This document shows positions 1-13,527 of a stretch of DNA of 64,000 nucleotides, piece after piece (the stretch's first letter is position 1; every line of letters begins with the position of its first letter). The notes below the pieces were generated by a model. The model had not been told where the DNA came from. It searched no databases and was given only the letters and a program-made list of their open reading frames with translations. Source of the stretch: Amaranthus tricolor (Eukaryota; Streptophyta; Magnoliopsida; Caryophyllales; Amaranthaceae); NCBI RefSeq assembly GCF_026212465.1, contig NC_080056.1, positions 23,197,017 to 23,261,016 of the forward strand, given 5' to 3'. Made by a program: the position numbers and the translations under genes.

Positions 1-182
1 TATCTTATCAGATTTTTCCTAGTAAGGTTTTAACGAGACACACTATTCGATAATGGTCATCCTAGAGAGAGTGTTATATAATATATGTATTTAGGGGATG
101 TCCATTATACGCTTATGATTATTCTAGGATATTCTAGATATATTAGACTTATTATTTTACAAAGAAACCCTAAATGTATCAC

Positions 183-1427
<1,245 letters not shown>

Positions 1428-1446
1428 GTACACTAGTGGAAAAAAA

Positions 1447-1640
1447 ACTTATCTGCTGCGTGTCATTTGCTGCGGTTTTCCTTAGACACAGCATTAAATA
1501 GCAAAAAAAATTATATAATACAAATGCTGCGGTTTACCTAATGCCCGCAGCATATAAGCACTTATATGCTGCAGTTTTAATAAGCCCGAAGCATATAAGC
1601 CCTTCTATGCTGCGTTTTTGCTAGCCCGTAGCAAATAGTC
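1447..1640. repeat. 5' subterminal repeats of family-1 CACTA
   Basis: Several copies of tgctgcggtttt and its complement ccgcagcatat in both orientations, able to form short hairpins. In CACTA elements, subterminal arrays of this kind are the binding sites of the TNPA-type protein; the binding here is inferred. Confidence 0.85.
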
Positions 1641-2184
1641 TGTCCAAAAAATTTTAAATCGACGTTTCAACGTTTAATTGCTTAAAACCCTCAAATAACT
1701 GTTGTATTCCTAAAACCCACGATGACGATTGTCTTCTTCTTCAAGCTCTTCAATTTCAGAAAATTTCTTCAAAAACCCACGAAAAATCTCATCAAGTTCT
1801 TCAAAAACCCATGACTCTACTGTGTTCTTCTCTTCATTTCGTTCATCATTTTCCAAACCCCACGACTCTACTGTTACTGTGTTGTTGAAATTTGTTGCTT
1901 CAATAACCACCCATTGCACGAATTTCATTCTCCATCTTTGTTTCAGTTCTTCAACCCACCATTGTTGCTTTTCCTTCAAAAGCCACAAAACTAGGACTAA
2001 GACTTGTTCTTCTTCAAGGTATAAATTTTTCAATCTTTGTTTAAGTTCCTTAAGAATAGCTTCATTGTGTTTTAATAAGGATTTAGTCTTTTTTTATACT
2101 AATTTTGATTTTGTTTTTCATTATAGGTAACATAATCTTATTGTAGAAACAAAATTATCATATCTCATTACCAAGATATGTATT

Positions 2185-2355
2185 TTATATTTGAATGTGA
2201 ATAATTTACTTATGTATGTACTTGAATATTTGAATGTGAATAATTTTAATTAACTAGGATTTTTGGGGTAGATTGAATGTGAATAATTTACTTATGTATA
2301 AATGTAGTTGTATATATTTGAATGTGAATAATTTACTTATGCATGTAGTTGTATA
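2185..2355 (+). repeat. Leader repeat, motif ttgaatgtgaataattta
   Basis: Four imperfect copies of ttgaatgtgaataatttactt separated by short AT-rich spacers. They lie in the putative 5' untranslated or intron region of the outer transposase gene, between the subterminal repeats and the first coding exon. Confidence 0.75.
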
Positions 2356-5300
2356 TTATTAGTTTCTTATTATTTTGATTTGTGTGTATTTGATTAAAGA
2401 AAATGGTTTTTTTTTTTTATATGTGTTTTGTAATTAAAATATGTTTTTGGTTATATAGGGTTAAATAGGGTTAATTTGGGTTAACTATATATTTTAAAAG
2501 TTGTGTATCAATTTTGTTTTGAATTAATTAATCACACAAATTAGGATGACAAAAGATCGTTCTTGGATGTATGAAAAAATTGAATCGTCAGAATTTATTG
2601 ATGGCGTATTAGAATTTGTAGTATTGTGGTTGAACATCAAGTTAGGATGGGGGGGAGTTGGTTTTTATTGCCCATGTGTCACTTGTGGCAATGTATCAAA
2701 GGTAGATGGTGTTGATATCCTTAAGGAGCACATACTTCGACGTGGGTTTAGGCCTCAATATCATGTTTGAGTTTGGCATGGTGAGGAGGGTGTTTACAAA
2801 GAGAAAAGTGTTGTTGAGGACATCAATAATGTGGCTGATGTCAATGGGGATGTAGTAGATCATGTTGATAGGTATGAGACAAATGAAGAGAATGTCGATG
2901 AGGATGTGGATCGTGTTGATGAGATGATGGAGGGAGTCGAGGATGAGTTAGGAAAATGTACTCGTGTTTTTGACTTGTTGACAGAGGCTTGTCAAAAGCC
3001 TTTGTACCCTTGATGTACAAAGTTCACCAAACTAACAGCAGTGTTGACAATTTTCAATATTAAGTCAAAGTTCAATTGGAGTGACGCTGGTTTCACAAGG
3101 TTATTAGAAGCGTTAGGTGAGATGCTTCCTGAGGGAAATGAACTTCCAAAGTCGACATATTATGTCAAAAAGCTCATGTGTCATTTTGGCTTAGAGTTTC
3201 AGAAGATTCATGCGTGTCCGAATGATTGTGTATTGTGTCGGAATGAAACAAGAACTTAGAAGAGTGTCCTAGGTGTGGCTTATCGCGCTACAAGCGTAAA
3301 GGGGCTCGGAATGCTAAAGGGTCCTTGGCTAAGGTATTGTGGTATCTTCCAATAATACCTAGATTTAAGCGCTTGTTTTCTATAAAGAAAGATGCATTAA
3401 ATTTGAGGTGGCATGCAGATAGGGTGAAGACACTTGCTCACACATCCATCTGATTCTCCGGAGTGGAGGAGTATCTATTGGTTGCATAAAACCCATTCGT
3501 CAATCTTAGTTCTCAACATAGTACTTGGCCGGTACTGTTAGTGATCTATAATTTTCCATCTTGGTTTTGTATGAAGCGTAAGTACATTATGCTTTCGCTT
3601 CTTATCTCAAGTCCTAAAAAATCTTACAATGACATAGATGTATATCTTGCACCTCTCGTTGAGGATTTGAGAAAGATGTGGGATGAAGGCGTTTCCGTGT
3701 TTGATGCATAGGCTAATGAGGAGTTCACCTTGTGTGCAACGCTTTTGTGCAATGATTTTTTGGCATATGGAAACTTATCGGGGTATAAGAACAAAGGGAA
3801 GAAAGCATGCCCGATATGTATCGATGACATGGAATCCACGTGGAATCCTAAGTGCAAACACGTATTCATGCACCATCGAAAGTTCCTCCCACGAGATCAC
3901 CAATATCGTAAGAAGAAGAAGATGTTGAACGGGGAGGTTGAGGACCGTGTAGCTCGTCGACCGTTGACCGGTTATGAGGTTTATGAACAGGTTAAGGGAG
4001 TTGAGACTGTATTTGATAAAGCAGGGCAAGTGCAAGGGGGTGAAGACTGATTATAGAGAAAAGAATCAATCTTTTGGAAGCTTCCATATTAAAGAGATTT
4101 ATAGGTTAGGAATTGTCTTGAGGTTAAGCATATAGAGAAAAATGTATGCGATGCCATACTCGGGACTCTCATAAACATTCCGGTAAGACAAAGGATGTTA
4201 AAGTCGTGCGAGATTGGTTTGAATGTAAGGGTCTTCGTCCAGAGTTTTGGGCACATGCTAAGGTGAGTAAGAAAAGAAATAGAGCTGATGAAGTTGGTGC
4301 CAGTATCAAGGGAAAGGGCGGTAGATGAAGATGAGTAATGACAAAGTTTATCTTCCTTCAGCTTGCTACACATTGTCCAGATCAGAGAAGCGGACATTTT
4401 GTGAGTCTTTGTATGGCATTAAGGTTCCATCTTGGTACTCATCCAACATGAAGACATTTGTGGCCCTAAATGGTGAGTTGAAGTTGGGAAGCATGAAATC
4501 TCATGATTTCCATGTAATGATCCAAGTGTTCTTACCAATCGCAATCCTTGGAATACTGCCAAAACATGTGAGATATGCTATTACCGAGCTATGTTCGTTC
4601 TTCAACACAATTTTTAGTAAAGTTCTTAATCCCTTTAAACTTGATGCTCTTCAAGTCGACGTGATTGTAACTTTATGGAAGTTTGAGATGTATTTTCCAC
4701 CTTATTTCTTTGCTATAATGGTTCATCTTATTGTCCATTTTGTTCGTGAGGTCAAGCTTTTGGGTCCAATTTTTTTAAGGTGGTGTTATCCTTTTGAAAG
4801 ACACATGGGTGTTTTACAAAACAAGGTGACGAATCCAGCACAACCTGAGGGGAGTATGATTAAAGGCACTGTGAGCGATGAGATTAGTAACTTTATAGCC
4901 GAGTATTTGGCTATGGCAAAGCCTATTGGACTTCCCACCTCTCGACATGAAGGAAGGCTTGAGGGAAAAGGAACAATGGGCTCCAAATCGGTCACACCTC
5001 CTTGAGAAAGCCTTTTATAAGCACACTTGTATTAGTCGCATCATATTCCTGAAGTCCATCCTTTTTTGAAAGAGCATTTAGATATATTGCGCGCAAAATA
5101 TCCTTGTAAAGGGGATAGGGGATTGCTGCAGTTGCATAACAAGACGTTTATTGATTGGTTTCATAATCCAGTAATAAGTGAAGAACTCAAGGGTGTATCT
5201 GAAATTGTTAAGTGGTTAGCTTTTGGTCCTCGTGATGATGTCAACAAATATGAGGGTTACGATGTCAATGGCTTCAGATTTTGGACTGAGGGTTAAGATA

Positions 5301-5589
5301 AGAAGTCATCTTATCTACAGAATAGTGGGGTTTCTATTTTGGCATCATCTACATTTTATGCGAGTGCGAAGGATCAAGCACCGGTTGATGCTAAATTGTA
5401 CTACGGGCGGGTACATGAAATATGGGAGCTTGACTACTCTACTTTCACTATTCGTCTTTTCAAATGTAAGTGGGTAGATAATAATCGACAATGCATAAAA
5501 AATGACGACCTTGTGGATTCACTCTTGTAGACTTAGGTCGTTTGAGTGATAGTGAAGAGCCATTCATACTAGCACTACAAGAAAAGTTA

Positions 5590-6040
5590 TTTTTAGCTCA
5601 GAAAAAGTCTTTGCTAAAAATCTGATGTCGTTGCTAAAAATGTTTTTTGCAACGAAGTACATCGTTGCGGGTACAGCCGTAGCGAAAGCTTTTAGCAACG
5701 ACTATGGTTGTTGCAAAAGATATCTGTTTTTTGCAACGAAAATTGTTGTTGCAAAAAAAATGTCGTTGCAATTCCTTCAAACATTTTTAGCAACAAAAAA
5801 TCTCGTTGCCAAATCTCTTGCATTTTTAGCTACAACTATTTTCGTTGCTAAAAATTTGTTTTTCGCAACAATTCAAGTTATTGCAATACATGATAGTCAA
5901 TCTTTTGCAACGACTTTACTGTAGGGAAAACAATGAAGTAAAATTTATTATTAATGTTTTTAGCAACAACTATATCCGTTGCAAAAAACATACATATTTT
6001 TTGCAACAATTATAGTCGTTGCTAAAAACATACACAACTA
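5590..6040. repeat. Subterminal repeats of family-2 CACTA (left)
   Basis: More than ten copies of ttgcaacga / cgttgctaaaa-type words on both strands. They are candidate binding sites for the element's accessory protein. The same set recurs at 37860-38290. Confidence 0.85.
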
Positions 6041-6605
6041 TTTATCTTTTGACACATCGTACAATAAACTAGACAATTAAAATAATAAATAATTTAATAC
6101 CAACTAAACTAATATCATTGATGATCATTATATATTAATTCGTATCCCAAAATATCACACGTCCTAAATATTATCGTGTGTCATTGAATCCCGTAATTGA
6201 TATACATGTAACGGATTGGATAACCAATTTTCCAACATAATTCTCCAACCATACACAAGTTTTTATGCAAAAAATTACAAGTGATAGGCACTTTTAAAAA
6301 GTCCAAAAATATACAAGTGCATATATATCTTCTTCATAACCCAAAACATCGCGCATCCAAAATGCTTGTAGCTATCACCAACTTCGTCATTGAGTACAAA
6401 AAATTTTCAACGAAGATATGTTTCCCTACGCCAAATAATTTTGTTAGTTATTAAGAATCAAATGAGCCCCAATATTGAGTATTCACAATCAAACCATACC
6501 TACACTTTTTGGAGAGACATAATAAGCAAAGCATTTAGCATGATATTCACTAACAAAAGCATTACGTGTATAGGGAAAGCATTTAGAATTTACCATCAAA
6601 TTCAC

Positions 6606-7130
6606 AATTGGACTAAAATGCCAACCAGCTAATGCCATTGTAACTAAAACTACAACACAAGCCACCAATACTCCTAATTGGACTAAAATGCGAACCAGCT
6701 AATGCCATTGTAACTAAAACCACAACACAAGCCACCAATACTCCTAATTGGACTAAAATGCCAACAAGCTAATGCCATTGTAACTATAACCACAACACAA
6801 GCCACCAATACTCCTAATTGGACTAAAATGTCAACCAGCTAATGCCATTGTAACTAAAACCACAACACAAGCCACCAATACTCCTAATTGGATTAAAATG
6901 CGAACCAGCTAATGCCATTGTAACTAAAACCACAACACAAGCCACCAATACTCCTAATTGGACTAAAATGCCAACAAGCTAATGCCATTGTAACTAAAAC
7001 CACAACACAAGCCACCAATACTCCTAATTGGACTAAAATGTCAACCAGCTAATGCCATTGTAACTAAAACCACAACACAAGCCACCAATAGTCCTAATTC
7101 GACTAAATTGCCAACCAACTAATGCCATTC
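6606..7130. repeat. 70-bp tandem repeat array, about 8 units
   Basis: Units begin with aattggactaaaatg at 6606, 6676, 6746, 6816, 6886, 6956 and 7026, with a diverged last one at 7096, so the period is exactly 70 bp. Units differ by a few substitutions (ccaaccagc / cgaaccagc / tcaaccagc / ccaacaagc) that recur in a higher-order pattern. The related element at 38970 carries only one unit. Confidence 0.95.
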
Positions 7131-7273
7131 TAAGTAAAACTACAACACGCCTAATTAGACCATAATAAACAATAGTAGCTTCAATAATAATGAATTGATC
7201 AAAAAAATAAACAAGAAAGATAAGTGAATGTAAATATTGTACAACAGAACATAATGAAGGAGATAAATCAAAA

Positions 7274-10200
7274 TCAAATTTCTTCTTCAACTTCACTCGA
7301 TTCCTGAAAGACTTCAATTTCACCATCATTAATGAAATTGTCATCTTCCAATATTTGTGTAACCATTTGCACTTCATGTTCTCCTTTATAATCCATAAAC
7401 ATATTTGTAGCCAACGACGAACTAACTCTGAAATTGTCAGTATGTACGCAATTAGTACATTCAGCTTCAATATTAGCTTCCACCTCTACTTGTTGAAAGG
7501 CATCTACATCTATACCCTCCTTATGTAGATCACTAGCACTCATATTATACAAATCCCTTGGTTGTGCTTTTACAACAAATTCCCAATTCTCATTGTTTTC
7601 ATCTTGTATGTAAAATACTTGTTCCACTTGGGATTCTAGCACAAACACATCATCCGACTTTAAAAGTCTATTCTTATTCACATTAACCAAACCATGCTCA
7701 TCTACCTTATACCCTCTACCAAGGTTTTCTACATCAAACCAACTGCATTTGAAGACAAATACATGATTTTCTCCAGGATAACGCATTTGATATATGTCTC
7801 TCAAAACGCCATAGTATTCCTTATCTGAAGCATCATCACCACGCACCATGACACCTGAATTTTGTGTTTCCCTATTTTCTGACCTATCACTAGTGTGGAA
7901 ACGGAAACCATTTACAATATATGCTGTGTAACGCCCTACAACTCTAGAAGGACCACAAACCAAATTGTACAAGTCTTTATCACAGCGTCCAAGTTTATAA
8001 ATTTTTTGTACCTAAATGAACAAATGTTAACATACTTTATTAGCAAAATGGCTTACTGGACAAACTTAAGGAAACCATTTACAATGTATTTCTTAAAAGC
8101 TTTCTTACTTGATTTTTTATCCATTTGGAAAATTGTTCTTTGTGCCTCCGTTCTACATTTCTTGGACATTCCTTCTCCAATTCCAACTTATGTTTTCTAT
8201 GACACCATATAAAAACAAATAAATGTGGCTTCTATAGCCTAAAATATACTATACAATTCAAACTAATTATACATAAGGAATAAAAATGGCTTACTGGACA
8301 AACTTAAGAAGTGGATCGTAGTTTTGAAGAATATAAAAATGGATTTGATCACACTCTAGATGATCTAGATGTTTTGGTGTACTCCCCCCAATGGTATGTC
8401 CAAGTGGTCTAAAAACCTCAAGGTTTGATTTTAATGTATCCTCTTCTATATCTTCATCGTCATTTCTTACTTTGCGATTGAATTTAGTGTCAATGTCACT
8501 CATGTATCTAGAGCAGAATGTTAAGCACTCATCTGCCAAATAACCTTCAGCAATGCAACCTTCTGGATGTGCTCGATTTCGAATATATGATTTTAATGTT
8601 CGGAGATACCTAATAGAATAAGCCGTGTTATGTTAGTATTTGAATAATTGACAAACATGCATGAGTATATTTCTTAAAGAAAAAGTATACCTCTCAATAG
8701 GATACATCCACCGATATCGAACTAGTCCAGCAATTTTTGCCTCAGTTGCCAAATGTACAACTAAATGCACCATAACATCAAAAAAGGCCGGTGGAAATAT
8801 CATTTCCAACTTGCATAAGGTGTAAGGAATTTTTTTTTCAAGTTCTTCCAATTGACCAACACTTATGTTTTTAGAGCAAAGGTCTCGGAAAAAAAAACTT
8901 AGTTCAACCAAAGGGTCATAAACCTCTTTAGGTAAAAACCCACGAAGTGCAAGGGGAAGCAACTGCTCTATAAAAACATGATGGTCATGGCTCTTCAAAC
9001 ATGATATCTTTTTTCCATTATCTTTAACATAACGAGAAATGTTTGATAGATATCCATCGGAAGATTTCATTTTTGCAAACATACGACATATGGAAACCTT
9101 GGCATCTGACCTCAATGTATATATAGCAATAGGAACACGCACCTTACCATCAACCACTTTAGGATGTAACTTATCTCTGATTTTCATCTTCACCAAATCC
9201 AATCGAGCCTTCAAAGTATCTTTGTTTTTGCCTTGTATGCTCATTAAAGTACCCAAGATATTATCAGAGACATTTTTCTCAATATGCATAACATCCAAGT
9301 TATGACGAACTTTTAATTTCCTCCAATAAGGAAAGCTAAAGAAAATGCTTTTCTTTTTCCACCCAAACAAGCTATTAGAAGCATCCCTTTTTCTTTTGTT
9401 CCCTACAATCTTCCCATATTTTGCTTGTGAGAATCGGCTATAATGTTGTAATACATCGTCCCCACTCAATGGAACTGGTGCAACACCTTTTTCATCCACA
9501 GTAGTGATGCACGCAAGATGAAATTTGTTTTAGAGTAAGCATCATAGGTTTCAACACCAACCTCCCAAAGCTCCTTTAACTCCTCAATAAGTGGTTGGAG
9601 GTAGACGTCCATATTAATTCCCGGACTTGTTGGACCTGGTACTAATAAAGATAGCATAAATGAATAAGGTTTCATGCATAACCAAGGAGGAAAATTATAA
9701 GGGATAAGAACTACTGGCCATATGCTATGTTGTGAATTATTGAAAGGCTGAAAGCCATCACAAGTTAGTCCAAATCTAACATTTCGCACCTCTTTAGCAA
9801 ATTCACTATATTCTTCATCAAATGATTTCCATGCAAAGGAGTCAGATGGATGTCTCATTGTATCATCCAACCCACTCGCATTGTCATCCTCCAAAAAGGT
9901 ATCATCCTCCTCTTCCCTAGAAAGGGCATCATCATCTATAATCCTATCACAATCATTCACTTTAGTAGCATCCCTTTATTTGTGCCAACGCATGTCTTTG
10001 GATGTCTTTCTACACATGTACAACCTTTGTAGCCTAGGCTTCAATGGAAAATATCTTAGCACTCTTCTAGAAACCTTTACCCCCTTAGAAGAGCCTTCTT
10101 TTTCTTGTTTCCACCTTGATAAACCACAAGTGGGACACTCAATCAATTTTTCATGCTCTTGCCAAAAAAGAATACAATCATTTTCACAAGAATCAATCTT

Positions 10201-10845
10201 ACAATAATCAAGCCCCAAGTCTTTAATGAGTTTCTTAGCCTCGTAATAAGAAGTTGGAAGGTAAGCGCCATAGCCTTGACGTTCTAATTGGAGTAAACTA
10301 TCAAAAGATTTAGCAGACCAATTATTCAAAACCTTTAAATGTAATAATTTAACAATATATGACAACTTAGACATTGTTGTGCCATGCATTGTTAATGGTT
10401 CTTGGTACTCCTCTAAAAGTTTGAAAAACTTTTTTGCATTTGCATTAGGTTTCTCATACTCCTCAACATTATTTAAAGCCTCTTGAGAACTCCCAACATT
10501 CATAGCACCAACTCCACAAGCATCTTGCAACATTGTGAAACCACTATCAGTGTCATTGGACTCATTAACATCATCCCCTTCACCTGATTCAACTAATTCT
10601 TCCCCGTGAAGTTCCCAAAAAGTGTACTTCTCATACATTCCACTCTTAAGCAAGTCTAATCTTACATCACATTTTGTTTTAAGAAATATATTGCGACAAT
10701 AATTACAAGGACACCTAATAGTAGTACTATCTCGATCATCTTCTCTTACTTTGGAAAGAGAAAAATTTAGAAACTCATCAACACCATTTACATAATAAAT
10801 AGATGAACGATCTTTTACTTTGACCCATGCCTTATTCAAAATCAT
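7274..10845 (-). pseudogene. Inner CACTA transposase (tnp2 type)
   Basis: The gene reads right to left. The exon at 10845-9976 holds the transposase-associated domain (CPCNYCRN, FWELHGEEL) and tnp2 N-terminus (CPTCGLSRWK, SKDMRWHK). An in-frame TAA at about 9976 separates it from 9960-9490, the Transposase_21 core (RFGLTCDGFQPF, WPVVLIPYNFPPWLCMK, VPGPTSPGINMDVYLQPL). At about 9490 the core jumps from LRASLLW directly to EKGVAPVPLSG with a frame change. The usual NLSGW..CPxC..HRxFLP segment is missing, an internal deletion of roughly 60 residues. The DUF4218 block follows (9499-8633), then a linker exon (8539-8291, ADECLTFCSRYM) and the DUF4216 block (7972-7274: YIVNGFRFHT, YYGVL, FKCSWFDV). 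It is better preserved than the outer tnp2 but inactive as read. Confidence 0.9.
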
Positions 10846-10859
10846 TTCCTATATATAAA

Positions 10860-11600
10860 GTTTAAAATAATTAGATTATATAATATTCAATTATATCACC
10901 AAGAACTCCTTATAATATTGTTACCAATTCATACAAGAACAAGAACAATTTAACAACTTGTAGAAGAATTTAATTTCGAGTTGTTCGTAAAACAATTTAA
11001 CGATTCAAAAAGAACAAGAACAATTTAAATTTTTGAAAGAAACACAAGAACAATTTAACAATTTTGCTTTTACTTACTTTTGCTTTAATCTTATCATTTA
11101 GAACTTCAATTTTGAAGTAACTCCATCAATTTTTCTTAGCATTACTTTGAAAGAATCTCACATTTCAAAACGCAAGTAATTAGAAAACGCAAGTAAATCC
11201 AGAAAAACGCATGTAATTTCCAATACACATACATAAATCTTATAATTAGAACAAAGCCCAACAAAAAGGCAAAATCTTCAGTACAACCCAACATTTCAAA
11301 CTGATGAAATACACATACATTAATCTGATAATTACAACAAAGCCCAAGAAATTCAAAGAACAAGCCATAAATTGAAATCAACAAGAAACAAGAACAACAA
11401 ATTTAAAGAAAACGAAATTCATACCGAAAATCAGTACAACCCAACATTTCAAACTGATGAATTACACATACATTAATCTGATAATTACAACAAAGCCCAA
11501 GAAATTCAAAGAACAAGCCATAAATTGAAATCAACCAGAAACAAGAACAACAAATTCAAACAAAACGAAAGGCAAACCGAAAATCAGTACCTGCTGTCGT
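10860..11600 (-). other. 5' leader of inner CACTA transposase, AT-rich
   Basis: Non-coding, A-rich on the plus strand, upstream of the minus-strand tnp2 start. Homology with the non-autonomous element (40943-41570) spans this part, so it belongs to family 2. No clear TATA box could be fixed. Confidence 0.5.
11285..11560. repeat. Tandem duplication, about 151 bp
   Basis: The segment beginning aacccaacatttcaaactga occurs at about 11286 and again at about 11437. Both run through ttaatctgataattacaaca and aagcccaagaaattcaaag. A related copy is found at 41284-41530. Confidence 0.85.
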
Positions 11601-11631
11601 GGGTTCAAAGGCGGTTGAAGGGTAGCTTGGC

Positions 11632-11930
11632 GGCAGCACCGGCTGAAAAGCAGCAGTTCCTCCGATGTGCAGGCGGCGGCAGTGGCTTACCTCCGGTGTG
11701 CGGCTGTGTGCGGGATTAGGGCTTGTGAGGAATCGGGTTTGTGAGGGAGGGAATGGACGCTGGATAATCGAACTGGTCTGGCAGCACCGGCTGAAAAGCA
11801 GCTGTTCCTCCGATGTGCAGGCGGCGGTAGTGGCTTACCTCCGGTGTGCGGCGGTGTGCGGGATTAGGGCTTTTGAGGAATCGGGTTTGTGAGGGAGGGC
11901 GCTGGATAATGTGGAATGGGCGAAGGAGGA
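11632..11930. repeat. Tandem duplication, 148 bp, GC-rich
   Basis: The segment starting ggcagcaccggctgaaaagc is at 11632 and again at 11780. It includes tccgatgtgcaggcggcgg and gggattagggctt. It is markedly more GC-rich than its surroundings and lies between the subterminal repeats and the tnp2 leader, where the minus-strand promoter should be. A role in transcription is inferred only. Confidence 0.9.
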
Positions 11931-11999
11931 AGGGTACGTAATTTGTGAGGGAATGGGTGAGTTTTGAGAAGGAAAATAAAAAAAAAATTATTAGTATAT

Positions 12000-12270
12000 G
12001 GTCTTTTGCAACGACTTTATTGTATCCGTATTTTTAAATATTTTTTGCAACAACATATACTGTTACGAATTATTTATTTAATTTTAACAACAACAATGTT
12101 TGTTGCAAAAAATTGGGTTACATGGGGAAACTACAAAAAAGGGTGGGAAAATTTTATTTTTTTTTGGCAACGACTATTTAGCAACAACAATGGATTTTGC
12201 AACAACTTATATTTTTCGCAACGAAAAAAATTTAGTCGTTGCTAAAACTTGTTGCTAAAAACAAGTTTTC
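12000..12270. repeat. Subterminal repeats of family-2 CACTA (right)
   Basis: Short words such as ttttgcaacgac, gcaacaac and tcgttgctaaaa ahead of the terminal ttttcttgtagtg. They mirror the left subterminal region. Confidence 0.85.
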
Positions 12271-12525
12271 TTGTAGTGTAGCCATACATGCCAAGCAAGT
12301 ATTTTACATTGTAGACCCGTCTGATAAAAAATGGTCTATTGTTGTACCAGGAAAAAGACGTATCCATGGTATAGGTTATGTTGAGGATGAGGAAGAATAT
12401 GAAGCTTTTGAAGACTCCCCGCCCTTTATCAATCCAAAATCAGTGGATCAAGATGATGTAGATGTTGGTTATATGCGTGTAGATCACACGGAAGAAATAT
12501 ATATTTGAATTAAGTGATTCACAAG

Positions 12526-13527
12526 GTATGAATTTTAAGCTTTTTAAAACTTTTTTGGTACTTTCGCGCATAAGGTAGCTCAAACTTGGTTTGTTTTGCA
12601 TGAAACTTGGCATACAATACTATTTTGTATATATTATTGTGTTGAAGTGGTTAGAATTGTAAATCATAGTCATATTCTTAATGTTACTTGGTAAGTTGCG
12701 ATTTTAAGGTTTTTTAAGCTTTTTTGGCACTTTCGCGCATAAAGTAGCTCAAACTTGGTTTGTTTTGCATGAAACTTGGCACACAACACTATTTGGTATA
12801 TATTATTGTGTGGAAGTGGTTAGAATTGTAAATTATAGTTATATTCTTAATGATACTTGGTAATTGCGATTTTAAGGTTTTTTTAGCGTTTTTGGCACTT
12901 TCGCGCATAAAGTAGCATAAACTTAGTTTGTTTTGCATGAAACTTGGCACAAAACATTATTTTGTATATATTATTTTGTTGAAGTGGTTAGAATTGTAAA
13001 TCATATTCATATTCTTAATGTTACTTGGTAAGTTGCGATTTTAAGGTTTTTTATGCTCTTTTGGCACTTTCGCACATAAAGTAGCTCATACTTGGTTTGT
13101 TTTGCATGAAACTTGGCACACAACACTATTTGGTATATATTGGTGTGTTGAAGTGGTTATAATTGTAAATTATAGTTATATTCTTAATGATACTTGGTAA
13201 GTTGCGATTTTAAGGTTTTTTTAAGAGTTTTTGGCACTTTCGCGCATAAAGTAGCTTAAACTTGGTTTGTTTTGCATGAAACTTGGCACAAAACATTATT
13301 TTGTATATATTATTGTGTTGAAGTGGTTAGAATTGTAAATCATATTCATATTCTTAATGTTACTTGGTAAGTTGCGATTTTAAGGTTTTTTAAGCTTTTT
13401 TGGAACTTTCGCGCATAAAGTAGCTCAAACTTGGTTTGTTTTGCATGAAACTTTGCACACAACACTATTTTGTTATAATTGAATTTACGTTCCTATGTTC
13501 TAAATATTTCTATTCATACTCTTTCAG
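12526..13527 (+). repeat. 169-bp tandem array A in candidate intron
   Basis: The anchor ctttcgcgcata lies at 12561, 12730, 12898, 13067, 13237 and 13406, so the spacing is 168-170 bp. Each unit also contains gtagctcaaacttggtttg and tatattattgtgttgaagtgg. The array fills the interval between tnp2 (stop at 12508) and the second gene. The interval begins GTATGA (12526) and ends CTTTCAG (13527), consistent with an intron joining the two genes in one pre-mRNA, as in En/Spm. Confidence 0.9.

Larger units (their letters stand above)
5573..12278 (-). mobile_element. Inner nested CACTA transposon, family 2
   Basis: A 6,706-bp element with termini CACTACAAGAAAA and its inverse ttttcttgtagtg. It is flanked by the 3-bp duplication TAG at 5570-5572 and 12279-12281. 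The subterminal regions (5590-6040 and about 12000-12270) are dense in ttgcaacga / cgttgctaaaa motifs in both orientations. The coding strand is minus, opposite to the host element. Contents are a broken tnp2 (7274-10845), a 70-bp tandem array (6606-7130) and two duplicated segments at the promoter-proximal end (11285-11560, 11632-11930). The 4.2-kb element at 37843-42070 shares its ends and is a non-autonomous relative. Confidence 0.95.
2546..12508 (+). pseudogene. Outer CACTA transposase (tnp2 type), interrupted
   Basis: A CACTA transposase is expected to cut and join the element ends. Conserved blocks appear in family order. The transposase-associated N-terminal domain (2546-2790, CPC..C cysteines) comes first, then the linker and tnp2 N-terminus (3020-3440, with KIHACPNDC and CPRCGLSRYK). 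Next is the Transposase_21 core (about 3525-4050: WPVLLVIYNFPSW, FLAYGNLSGY, HRKFLPRDH), followed by a DUF4218 block (4325-4900) and a DUF4216 block (5180-5572). The tail resumes at 12282-12508. It is broken by TGA codons at about 2768 and 3011, a frameshift near 3250, a stop near 3709, further breaks at 4048-4320 and insertion of another CACTA at 5573. Removing that insert and one TAG copy restores the frame across the site. No functional enzyme is possible. Confidence 0.9.

Noticed and set aside
6606..7130. CRISPR-like array
   Set aside because: Repeats are contiguous with no unique spacers, and the context is a plant transposon.
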